A stretch of DNA of 64,000 nucleotides, from assembly GCF_902167145.1 (NCBI RefSeq), contig NC_050105.1, positions 124,017,898 to 124,081,897 of the forward strand. Reading direction: 5' to 3'. Of this stretch, positions 1 through 9,600 are shown one piece after another. The notes below the pieces were generated by a model that was given only the letters and a program-made list of their open reading frames with translations, was not told the origin of the DNA and searched no databases. This DNA is from Zea mays (Eukaryota > Streptophyta > Magnoliopsida > Poales > Poaceae). Each line of letters starts with the position of its first letter. Position 1 is the first letter of the stretch. The translations under genes and the position numbers were made by a program.

Positions 1-2237
1 TTATTGACTCCTCGAACCTATTCATCATAGCCCTTGTGTATGCCCTTGCAACCCTAATTTCAAACATATATAGTGTTGTGGTGTCTTTTTGACCCCGCAT
101 ATAAAATAATTAGTTACGTCTTGCGAGCCTACTAAATAGTATAATGCATAAATAATATTACATACCATACATCCTAGTGTTTCCTTTCCTTCTTGCATCT
201 TCCTGCTATGCAGTAGTTTCAACATTTGCTTCGCAAACTCATGAAGTGGGGTGTTTGAATCGACATGAGTGCTCTTCACGAGTTTGTTCATGCTCTCGCT
301 ACGTTGCGTAGACACCATAAGCCCACAATAGTCATGTTTGACAAAAACAGGAATCCATTCCTTACGCATTTCATATAATTTTCTAAGAGTGTCATCTTCA
401 TGCAGGTTGAATTCATCAATCAACATTTTCCATGCAGCCTCAAACTCTATTTCAGTCAATGGATGATGTACTATAGAATGGAATTTTGTCTTAAAATCCG
501 CTTCAGCATAACGTGCATACAACTCATTTAGAAATGGCATGTACCTATTTTGCACATGCCATAGACACAACCTGTGGACTGTGTTTGGGAAGACCCGACG
601 TAATGCCACTAGCATTGCAGGGTCTTGATTTGTAAATATACATTGTCGAACATTATTAGATGGTTATTTACATTGTATGGTACATAACAAAACAAGACTC
701 ACATGCATTGTAAATATGCACAAGATATTGAATTTTTATTCCATGTACTTCGAGTTTATAGTTATTATATATACATAAATCATACCTGTCAACATTACTC
801 TTGGTCCTTCAGTCCCCATGCATGTCTTGAATGCATTAAACACCCACTCGAATGTTTCAACAGTTTCATCTCCCAACAATGAGAACCCAAACATTGTGCA
901 TTGTAGGTGTTGGTTTGCACCAACAAACATTCTAGGGGTTTTCCATACAAATTAGTCTTATGAGTTGTATCAAAGGTAACTGCATCACCAAAATCAACAT
1001 ACACTCCTTGCTGACTAGCATGAGACCAAAAAATACTCAATATTTTTTCCTTCGCTGTCTAACTGGAAATCAGAGAAAAATTGTGGATTATCCCTTTTGC
1101 ATAATGAAAAAAAAGCCAAAAGCTTAGACACATCATTGGCATTCTTTTCTCGTTGCTTTGCCTGTTTCCTGTATAGTTCAAAAAAATTGTAATTATCACT
1201 CATTAACTTGACATGGATTTTAAAATTTATATAATAAATTCATAAAGAAAATGATTCTTACAAATTAGCAATGTCCTTTGCTGTAATTGGTACGTTTTCA
1301 TGACCACCATGCATCTCAGACACGAAGTCCATGATACAGTGTTGCGGGATTCTGCTTTGCTGCATTGAACTGAGAAACTCCATGTACTCAGGATCATGAG
1401 TCTTGTTGCATTGTAGGTGTTTCTTTACAGTATCCTTCTTAATGAAATCATGATTATGTTCTAAGTGGACCAGATCGATTCTTACGGCTACAATATTTTC
1501 TTTTGAGTCATCATAGATTTTTTTAGTTTCAAACCAGCCTTGCATTGTGTTCTCCTCAATGATGTAATACGGATTCTTAGATTACTAGCTAACCTTTCTG
1601 TATTTCTACCCTCCATTGAACAATTTAACCACTTACAGTTCTTTCTCTCCCTATACTTTTTAAGTGGAAAACCAACCTCATATTCGTAACGACTGTAAAA
1701 ATTGTATGCCTCATCGACATTTCCAAATGTCATACCGATCCTAGGCACCATGGTTGGATCAATACTTTCAGGCTGTGAATTAACATAATCATAAATACAA
1801 TTAATGTTATATTAGTTATACTCTTAATGTCATTTAAATTGTATAATAGACATAACCTAAGATAAATAACTTACATGACTTCGGAGGATATTAGGTGTAT
1901 CTTGTTCATGATCACTAATGGTCCTCATAGGCACCATTTGATTTGCTGCTACCATTGTTTCAATTACTGTTGTATTGCCATCATTGACCCCTGGCGCTCT
2001 TAATTCTGCAGGTGGTGTTACTATATTTATACGTGGACTCACAACACAGTTTGGAGATACAAGTCTTGGTGTGGGCGCTGCTGGTAGACCAATGCATGTG
2101 TCTGCAAGCCGGCCATCATATTTGATTGATTATTTTATGAACTGAAGTAATTATACAAATGCTAATGTACCTGATGCAGCTCTGTGCAATGACGCAGAAA
2201 TATCCTCGCCAGTTTCTTCTTCTCTGCCGTCAGCCAT
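1..2237 (-). pseudogene. FAR1/FRS-type, MULE-transposase-derived gene, broken, runs off left edge
   Basis: Minus-strand multi-exon gene. Exon 1 is 2171-2237 (starts MADGREEETGED; GT donor at 2170). Exon 2 is 1875-2101 (CAG acceptor, GTAAGT donor). The third exon begins near 1771 and carries a FAR1-type zinc cluster: NFYSRYEYEVGF, the cysteines of CKWLNCS and TQCKAG, and a terminal HNHDF. Downstream is a MULE transposase core: FGDAVTFDTTHKTNLYGKP (about 960-1005), MFGFSLLGDE (about 880), and after an intron FPNTVHRLCLWHVQ (about 540-590) and RSESMN (about 290). FAR1/FRS proteins are plant transcription factors domesticated from Mutator-like transposases. The frame breaks three times, each at a homopolymer: T7 at 1518-1524, A6 at 1028-1033 and G4 at 935-938 (plus-strand bases). 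The acceptor expected at 630-631 reads AA instead of AG. It could be a relic gene or a MULE transposase copy. The 3' end is outside the window. Confidence 0.8.
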
Positions 2238-2697
2238 GGTAAACAATGCAATACAATGTGCCGCCAGTTTCCTTTTTATATGCCCTGTGCTAACCAATCT
2301 CGTGTACAATGTTTACACTATTTTTGTAGTCATTTACGGTCTATAAAGTTTGTTCCTGCATGCCCGGAGATATTGTCGGACACGTGATAACAACCCGAGA
2401 GAATTTATCTCGGTTTGTTGAAACAGTTTAGTATTTACTCAAATACATGTACCCAGTTACGCAATTCTATATACATATTTATGCCTCGCGTTTCTGCTTA
2501 CATGCCTGCCATGCGATATTTTCGGGAGGCTTCGGTTATGGTTCGCGATTTTATCGCGTATACCGTTTTACGCTAAAATACACATGCGTTTACGTTATGT
2601 TGGATTATGATTTACGTTGTGGTTCGACCAGACCAGTAAACCGCCGAACAAACATGCGGGCTGCCCGGTTCCGTCTAATTGGCTAGGGCTTCCCGAT
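2238..2697. other. intergenic, nothing recognised
   Basis: Moderately AT-rich sequence upstream of the FAR1-like start. Small frames on the plus strand (2447-2686) show no domain, no codon bias and no splice context. It could include the promoter of the broken FAR1-like gene, but no convincing TATA box was picked out. Confidence 0.4.
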
Positions 2698-2726
2698 ACT
2701 AATGGAAGCCCTAGGCTTCCATTAGT
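2698..2726. repeat. perfect palindrome, 13-bp arms, 3-bp loop
   Basis: The arm ACTAATGGAAGCC is followed by CTA and then the exact reverse complement GGCTTCCATTAGT. The GGAAGCC/GGCTTCC core is the same word that recurs in the terminal inverted repeats at 2774-2811 and 5053-5090, so this palindrome probably belongs to the same repeat family or marks an older end of it. Confidence 0.85.
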
Positions 2727-2889
2727 TCGTCCCTATATATATAGAGAGAGATAGATATATAGATTGTATATTAGGAGCCCTGGGCTTCCAATAACTAGAG
2801 GAAGCCCAGGCTAGACAGTACAATCCGATCGAGCCGGACCAGGTCCAGACGTCTATAAAAGAAAATCCATAGTGCTAGGGATCAGTTTT

Positions 2890-3460
2890 TCACGCCCCAT
2901 CTCGATTCATTAGCGACGGCGGTTGCCCGATAGGGCGTGCGACGGTGGACCCCCGGCCAGTGGCTGCGGTGGCCGCGGCTCCCCGACCTCGACATGCGGT
3001 GGCGGCGGTTCCTCGATCCGAAGTAGAGGCGGTGGTTCCCAGGCCGGCGGCGGTGGCTCCCGATCCAGAGGGCGAGCGACGGCAATGCCCTCGTGCGGTG
3101 GCGGCGGTTCCCAGGCCGGTGGCTGCAACTCCATTACCTCGACGCGCGGTGGCGGAGGTTCCTCGATCCGGAGTAGTGGCGGCGGTTTCCAGGTCGGTGG
3201 CGGCGGCTCCCCGATCCAGAGGGCGAGCCACAGCGGGGCCCTTGTGCGGGCAAGCGGCGGTGTCCCCGAAGCCCCGAGGATGTGGCACTTCCAAGGCCGG
3301 TGAGCAAGCGACGCCCCGTTGACGTGCAAGTAGCGACGGCGACGCATGAGGCGCGATGTTCGAGCGAGCGGCGTCACGGAAGGCGCGAGATGTGCGCAGC
3401 GATGATCACGCGTGACATACTCCGATCCGGTGCAGTTTTCTTTTTTATTATTGTGTTTTA
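2890..3460. repeat. GC-rich GGC/GCC low-complexity block, open on both strands
   Basis: Imperfect repeats of about 50-60 bp built on GGCGGCGGTTCC, CGATCC and CAGGCCGGTGG leave long frames on both strands: Gly/Ser-rich on plus, Pro-rich on minus. A minus frame of 186 codons (2910-3470) reads as repeated EPPPPAWEPPP units. Overlapping open frames are expected from GC-rich repeats lacking AT-rich stop codons, so this is listed as a repeat. A proline-rich cell-wall-type protein fragment cannot be excluded. Confidence 0.55.
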
Positions 3461-3581
3461 TGCCTATCACATGTATTATTTACGCTAAAAATGGTACGAT
3501 TTTATGCTTCAACACGGAGTTCGTATATCAGTTTACTGCATACACATTGGAAAGACAATTCCTTGATTTATGTTGTTCGTA

Positions 3582-4965
3582 ATTTGCGCGCATGCAATGG
3601 AAACTCCCACGATTTTGCCATAATTTTTGAATTTGTATAAAAATAGAAACTGCATGCATGCGGCTGCCATGTTTTTTGGATCTGTCATAAAAATAGGATC
3701 GTAATAACAACCTACTAGAGCTATCAACCTCTCATTGACTCGGTATTTACGCTTATAATTGAGGGATTTTATGCTCAAGACTTAAGGTTTTTACGCTCCA
3801 CCCGGAGATGCGTCCACCAGTGAACAACATGCCAGATTTTTTACGCAGTGTAAGGATTTATATAAATACCTACACCATGTAGTATAATTTGTTTCAGTAT
3901 ACATCATAAACTAGTTCTAATGCGTTTAGCTGCATGGCTGTTGGAAGGATCCTATATTTATGAAGGAAATAAAACATTAAATGCGATTTTTTGTTTTATG
4001 CATGCAATTCATTTCCTTCATTGCATATTCTTTCCATCATAAATTCGTGTGCATGCAGCTGGTAACAGATTTTTACGCAGTATACCGAATTGCATAATTA
4101 TCTACACAGTGTAGCATATTTAGTATTAGTATATATCATAAAATGGTCATTACGAGTCTAGCTGCATGGCTGTTGCAGCGATCCTAAATTTATGGAGGAA
4201 ATAAAGCATTTAAAATAAAAATTGACACACATATCTTTCCTAAATTTACGCGCATGCAAGGGAACGTGTTTGACTCATGCATGCATTTTGCCATAGTTTT
4301 TGGATCTGTATAACCGCATGCATGTGGCTGCCATGTTTTACGGATCTGCCATAAAAATATGATCGTAATAACAACCTACTAGAGCTATCAATCTCTCACA
4401 TTGGCTCGGTATATACGCTTATAATTGAGGGATTTTATGCTCAAAACTTAAGGTTATTACGCTCCAACCCACAGATGCGTCCACCAGTGAACAACATGCC
4501 AGATTTTTTACGCAGTGTAACGAATTGCATAAATACCTACACCATGTAGTATAATTTGTATCAGTATATATCATAAACTAGATCTAATGTGTTTAGTTGC
4601 ATGGCTGTTGGAGGGATCATATATTTATGAAGGAAATAAAACATTAAATACAATTTTTTGTTTCTATGCGTGCAATTCATTTCCTTTCATTGCACATTAT
4701 TTTCATCATAAATTCGTTTGCATGCAGCTGGTAACAGATTTTTATGCAGTATACCGAATTGCATAATTATCTACACAGGGTAGCATATTTAGTAGCAGTA
4801 TATATCATAAAATGATCCTTACTAGTTTAGCTGCATTGCTGTTGCAGCGATCCTAAATTTATGGAGAAAATAAAGCATTTAAAAATAGAAACCGACACAC
4901 ATATCTTTCCTAAATTTACACGCATGCGAAGGAACGTGTTTGACTCATGCATGCATTTCCTTTTT
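3582..4965. repeat. tandem duplication, unit about 664 bp, about 2.1 copies
   Basis: Copy A (about 3582-4245) and copy B (about 4246-4915) align from end to end. Shared landmarks are CGCGCATGCAA, GGCTGCCATGTTTT, ATCGTAATAACAACCTAC, TTATAATTGAGGGATTTTA, GCGTCCACCAGTGAACAAC and CATGCAGCTGGTAACAG. For example GGCTGCCAT is at 3662 and again at 4326. A third partial copy (4916-4965) repeats the beginning. Each unit contains an internal half-repeat around CATAAACTAG / TAGCTGCATGGCTGTTG. The copies differ by scattered substitutions, so the duplication is not recent. Confidence 0.85.
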
Positions 4966-5469
4966 TGCGCGCACAGACGTGGACGCGAGTGGTGCAACCG
5001 ACAGCCTAGTCCAGTCGGTGCGCTGGGTTGAACCAGGTTGCAGGGGTGATCGGCCTGGGCTTCCTTTAACTATTGGAAGGTCAGGGCTCCCGTTATACCT
5101 GCCCTATATATATACACACACACACCGGAGGGAGTAGCAAGTAAAGCAAAGTTGTGCGCGCTTTTATTACTTCACCGGCTGTTGGTGAAGTCTGACCTGT
5201 CTTTTTTATAATTTAGTTCTTTTTAGGTTTTATTTTCACAAATACGTCCCTTCTGGTTTCATTTCAAAATCTAGACTCTCAGCTCGGCACCATCGACATT
5301 GGCGCCGAGCTAGTACGTCTTGGCGCCAATTACTTTGGTGTGCACTACGTTCTGCGTGGCTCTAGCGTGGCGGTGACGTGGCAATAGGTCGGTGCCGACC
5401 TAGGCGCCATGATCTCGGCGTCGAGCTCCTTTATACCGGTTGAATCATTCTCTCCATCTCACTCTCTAC

Positions 5470-5850
5470 CCCGCCGCCTCCCTTTCTACCCGTGCCGCTC
5501 TCCTCCGCCGCTCCGCCGTCACGCCGCGCGCCGACCTCCTTCCCCACCCACGCCATGCCGCCCTCTCCTCCTGCCCCGCCGTGCCGCCCTCCTCCTCCAC
5601 CCACGCCGCACGCCGCCCTCCTCCACCCCCGCCGTGCCGCCCTCTCCTCCTCCATCGCCGCTGCGTCGCCCTCCTCTACCGCCGGTCGCGCCGCCCTGCT
5701 CCTCCAGTCTCGCCGTGCCGCCCTCCTCCTCCACCCCCGTCGCGCCGCCCCCTCCTCCTCCATCACTGGCGCGCCGCCCTCCTCCTCCACCGCCGGTGCG
5801 CCATCCACCGCCGGCCGCGCCGCCCTCCGCCCCCGCCCATTTGGTATGCA
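5470..5850. repeat. CCG/CCTCCT-rich low-complexity tract
   Basis: Imperfect repeats of CGCCGTGCCGCCCTCCTCCTCCACC leave frames of 113-164 codons open on both strands, giving Pro/Arg-rich on plus and Gly/Glu-rich on minus. Neither shows a domain or a splice structure. It sits just inside the left TIR of the 5278-7130 element and may be captured 5'-UTR-like sequence. It is not called as a gene. Confidence 0.6.
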
Positions 5851-6133
5851 AATATGCCATTAGTTTTTTTAGATATTACATTAGTAGTGAGTATTGTAGT
5901 TAGTAAGATTATTAGTGAGTAATGTAGTTGGTAATATTACTAGAAAACTCGTTTGTATCAATTGCTTTAAATATGTTGTTTTTCTTTATCAAATGCTTCA
6001 AGTCATCTTAATCAATTGCTTGTAGTGCACAATTTGAATATATAATAAGTAGTTCATAACTAAAAAATTATTCGATGGTAAATAATACATAATAAGAAGT
6101 TTATTACTACATAACATCATATAAGCACCTAAA

Positions 6134-6793
6134 CTACTGAGTGCAACGGGGCCATTTGCCCTTGCGAAAAGCATCAGGGTTCTCCTCCATTGCGTCCTTT
6201 GCACGACGTGCACGCTCAAGCTTCTTCTCCTTCTCCTCCATGTATTCAGCAACACGCCTCATTTCCTGCTCGTCTACCCGTTGTTGCTTGACAGCAAGCT
6301 CCTCTCGTCTTTTCTCTATCCTTTCTTTGTCCTCCGCGTCCCACTTCTTAAGATTCTCCAACCGCTTCTTGTCTTTCTATGAGATTTCTGTGTCAATCCA
6401 CTGATCAAAATCATAGAGTGGTGGAGGAGTCTACAATACATGCAATGATTAGTACACAAACACTTAGATTACAAATTGTTAACATACTAAAAATTTATTC
6501 TCACCATTAAATTCATCCGGCGCTGAACAATCGTTGGCTCAAATGCATAATTAGCACACATCCAATACCTTTGTCGATACGTGTCATGATCCTTAGACTT
6601 GTCAACCTTGCAAGGATCACCACAAAAACACATAGGCACTGGAACACCAGTTGGCAAAGGAAGCGGGTCGAAGGCAGTTCCGGTCAATGGACCCTTCCTA
6701 AAATTCAATAAGTATTATAAGCCTCATAAAAGTTAGTTATTACATTTAATACAACGCTTACCTTTGTTTAGCACTTTTAGCACGTCTAGACAT
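6134..6793 (-). pseudogene. GRF-like zinc-finger/coiled-coil gene inside a TIR element, one in-frame stop
   Basis: Three exons: 6762-6793 (MSRRAKSAKQ), 6505-6697 and 6134-6430, with GT-AG borders (GTAAGC donor, TAG acceptors) and conserved phase. Exon 2 encodes LPLPTGVPVPMCFCGDPCK followed by RQRYWMCANYAFEP, a Cys-rich module resembling plant GRF-type zinc fingers (C-x-C ... W-x-C). Exon 3 begins TPPPLYDFDQWID and continues into a charged coiled coil of about 65 residues ending GKWPRCTQ. Proteins of this layout recur in grass genomes, often in transposon context; that is from memory of the family, not a search. An in-frame TAG at 6377-6379 lies at the start of the coiled coil and would truncate the product. 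Its function is unknown. Confidence 0.65.
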
Positions 6794-7130
6794 CCTACAA
6801 ATCAATAATATGACGATCAAAATTGATCATAACCCTAATAATCAGACATAGCAAAAGACCATAAAAGGGAGGAAATTACCTTGATAAACAGGAACAAAGT
6901 CGCCTATGTGTTTCTGGTTGATATTGGTCGTTTGGTAGAAGAGAAGCTGACGACCGAAGCTCACTATTTATAGACACAACGCTCGGTGCCGACCTCGGCA
7001 CCAAGATCCACGGCGCCGACCTCTGGCCACGTCACCGCCACGTTGGAGCCACGAAGAACGTTGTACACGCCAAAGTAATTGGCGCCGAGACGTACTAGCT
7101 CAGTGCCAATGTCAATGGCGCCGAGCTGAG

Positions 7131-7507
7131 GGACCATCGCTAGCTACCCACCCAGCCAGCCAATCCAATTTTGCATTGTAAAAGCATAGCGGTCTGCTTG
7201 CTAGCATAACCATGGTCACATCAACCTCCCAGTCCTGTGCAAACAATTTTACAAGTCATCCCATTACAAGACCAATCTCTAGGATTTGGTTTGGTTAACC
7301 TGCATGCAATGCAAGACGAGCAAGCTACACGTACAGATCACATCACAGTACATATAGCAAGAAAGAAAGATAGCACTCTAATTAACAGTGTGCAGGAAAT
7401 CCTTCCATATACATGCATACAACTTTATTGCAACATTGTCGCCTGTCAGTGCTCTTGTTGACCGACCAGCAAACTGTGTCAGTGTGGAGCAGAACTGCAG
7501 GGAAGTG
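7131..7507. other. intergenic, nothing recognised
   Basis: Spacer between the right end of the TIR element and the aspartic protease pseudogene. Short frames only. It presumably holds the former promoter of the protease gene, but no convincing TATA box was seen. Confidence 0.4.
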
Positions 7508-8395
7508 ATGAAGGTACCATCACCACCAACAACAACAAGGGGAGGCTACCACGGGTTGTTGCTGTTGCTTTGCGTCTCCTCCGCCGCAGCCCGCTGTTGC
7601 TTGCAGCAGCGCTGCTAGCTGCCTTGATTGGCTGCTCCACCGCCCACTCCAGCTGCCACACCTCCGTCTACGATAATTCGAATGAGTGCGCGCGCTCCTT
7701 TTTAATCTACTCTATCTATGTATTATATAGCTATTCGAATGTAACAATAAAAGCCATCATATCCACCCTATTAATCGGGAAAAAATGTCGATCAAAACAT
7801 TTTTATTTTGGGCTAACTACCCTCTGCACTCACCCTTATCGGCAAATACTATCTGATGTTTTTTCTTTTGCATAGACTCGGATGGTAGTATAAAGTTTCT
7901 GGTGTTCCATAGGAATCATCCTTGTGTTGGTTCCAAGGGCACTTCTAATGACGAGATGAAAGCAGACATATCCATCAATGTGACAGAGGATAGAAGCATT
8001 AACAGTTTTCTATTTCTGATGTCCATCAACATCGGCACACCACCTGTTATGAACCTTGTCGGGATCAACACATGATCGACACTTTCTTGGGTACAGTGCC
8101 AGCCATGCCAGCCACATTGCCATGAACAAGCTGCCAAGGCGGGTCAGATCTTTGACCCTAGTAGATCAACCACATTTCATCGTGTGGGCTGCAAATCAAC
8201 AGAATGCCTTGTAGTCAAGGATTCCCTACGGGCTGTACATGACCGTCATGAAGACAACTGATGTGGGAGTCAAAATATTGGGGAATCGGCCGACTAGGTC
8301 CTTCAGAACTACCTTCGACATTCAAGGCATGATCTTTGGCTTTCGATATTCAGCATGCTGATTACGTGCGCTTTCACGTGAGTACTCAACTCTCA
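7508..8395 (+). pseudogene. A1 (pepsin/nepenthesin-like) aspartic protease pseudogene
   Basis: The 5' part encodes a Leu/Ala-rich signal-peptide-like stretch split between two frames (GLLLLLCVSSAAA from the ATG at 7508; LLLAAALLAALIGCSTAHSS from 7570). After an intron ending AG at about 7874, one frame reads FLFLMSINIGTPP and then LSWVQCQPCQPHC, AGQIFDPSRSTTF and GCKSTECL, the usual order of a plant A1 protease. The catalytic DTGS is destroyed: the Asp codon reads AAC (Asn) and the Gly codon is TGA (8072-8074). Further in-frame stops follow (TGA near 8259, TAG near 8297). A GTGAGT donor follows at about 8379. The second catalytic half was not recognised. These proteases are normally secreted or vacuolar; this copy is dead. 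Confidence 0.75.
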
Positions 8396-9230
8396 TCTAT
8401 TTTGTTTGAATGGTTCTTCTAGTTCCTTTTCCTGGTAACAGAGAATATCACTAGTCTTGGTTTGTTTTATCACCCGCAGGTGAACAGACTTGACTCAACG
8501 TGCTAGTTTTATAGATCACATGTTGACCATTTCTTTTTGTGGTGGTTGTAGGAGGAGGAGGCTGCCTGCCGATGGGAGGTCAAGTATGCTGGCATGCATG
8601 CTTAGTTGACGAAGACCGCTATATTATCTCAGATAGTGAGTGAGCTAGTACGACCAGACTGGTGCTTGTTATTGTGTTGGTGTGTTTAACTTATCCGCTT
8701 TAATTTATTTTCAGATAATCAGTAGGCTTTGTTAGTTTGTTGGGGGTCTATCTATCAGTAGGGCCTTGGTGTTGTACGTTTAGCACTATTATATTTCCCT
8801 TTGTTGGGAGAGGCTGCCTGATTATTGTGAGCTTAAACACTGCTTTGTGCGTGTGTGTCATTCAGTGGCTAACATACATGCAGGCGAGAGCTCTAGCCAT
8901 TGCAGTCATCGATGTCAAATGAATGTTTGTGACAGCAGTTCAATGATCACGAACGAAGCACGGATTTTTATAGTCAGCATTAAGGGGAACTTGATTATAT
9001 TTGTTATTCCAATCAACAATCTATCCTAGCAGCCAGCCACAAGCGTATCAGCTAGCAATGCCAGTGTATGATCGAGAACAGAGTTAAAAGCTCAGACCTG
9101 CGTTGATCGATCTCGTTCATCGCACTCACATAATTGTTTCATAACAAAATAAATCTAAACCATTATCTAGCACTGACAATCAGATTTCTAATAGGCAATA
9201 GTTTATCCATCATTACCAATAGATTACTAA
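8396..9230. other. no gene recognised; may include introns/3' exons of the protease pseudogene
   Basis: An AG acceptor-like site near 8550 is followed by a short GC-richer stretch, which could be a remnant of the next protease exon. Frames at 8737-8922 and 8847-9029 show no domain. The rest is unremarkable AT-rich spacer. Confidence 0.35.
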
Positions 9231-9497
9231 CTCCTCCTTTGGAATAAAGTAAAAATGAAGGAATTTTGAGGGATTACAATCATATAGAAAATTTTATTTT
9301 TCCTATATATGTTGTCGTTTGAAACAAAACAAATGATTGAGTTCCTAGAATTCCTATGGAATAGACCATTATAGTGAGATTTTAGAGGATTCCAACCTCT
9401 TGAAAATTTTCCTATAGAATTGCAAGTGTCTTGAACCTCTAATACTACATTTTTCATATCCTTATGTTTTTACCGATCCTGCCATCTAAAGAAGCCC
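9231..9497. mobile_element. Tourist-like MITE, degenerate
   Basis: About 267 bp of AT-rich sequence bounded by degenerate inverted ends (CTCCTCCTTTGGA at left; reverse complement of the right end GGGCTTCTTTAGA) and flanked by the trinucleotide TAA on both sides (9228-9230 and 9498-9500). TAA/TTA duplications are typical of PIF/Harbinger Tourist MITEs. Only about 8 of 13 end positions match, so confidence is moderate. Confidence 0.45.
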
Positions 9498-9600
9498 TAA
9501 CAGAACAGAACAGTTAAAACAAACAATATGACTCCTTGGCCAGGGGTCGATCATAGAGAAGGAATGAGAATGCAAGATTACGACTTGGTTATTTTTGGGA

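Larger units (their letters stand above)
2774..5090. mobile_element. repetitive element bounded by 38-bp inverted repeats
   Basis: The left end (2774-2811) and the reverse complement of the right end (5053-5090) share GGAGCCCTG, CTTCCAATA and AGGAAGCCCAGGC at the same spacing over 38 bp. Both ends sit beside short AT-rich tracts with TATATATA. Each terminal repeat is itself partly palindromic. The interior holds a GC-rich low-complexity block (2890-3460) and a 664-bp tandem duplication (3582-4965). No transposase was recognised, so it would be non-autonomous. A shorter homologous copy lies inverted at 46920-47520, which shows a dispersed family. The superfamily is not determinable from sequence alone, and no clear target-site duplication was found. 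Confidence 0.6.
5278..7130. mobile_element. TIR element (about 145-bp TIRs) carrying a three-exon gene
   Basis: The left TIR (5278 to about 5425) and the right TIR (about 6985-7130) are long inverted repeats sharing CTCAGCTCGGC, GAGCTAGTACGTCT, GGCGCCAATTACTTTGG, CGTGGCGGTGACGTGG and the GGCGCCGA words. TIRs of this length are typical of Mutator-like elements or gene-capturing pack-MULEs. No transposase is present. The interior carries a CCG-rich stretch next to the left TIR and a minus-strand gene (6134-6793) starting about 190 bp inside the right TIR. No 9-bp TSD was evident, so the exact ends may be eroded. Confidence 0.65.

Noticed and set aside
5165..5200. Possible Helitron 3' end (hairpin TTCACC...GGTGAA)
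   Set aside because: No CTRR terminus at the right distance and no 5' TC partner found.
5409..5903. Proline-rich protein of 164 codons
   Set aside because: CCG-rich low complexity, open in several frames on both strands, no signal peptide or splice logic.
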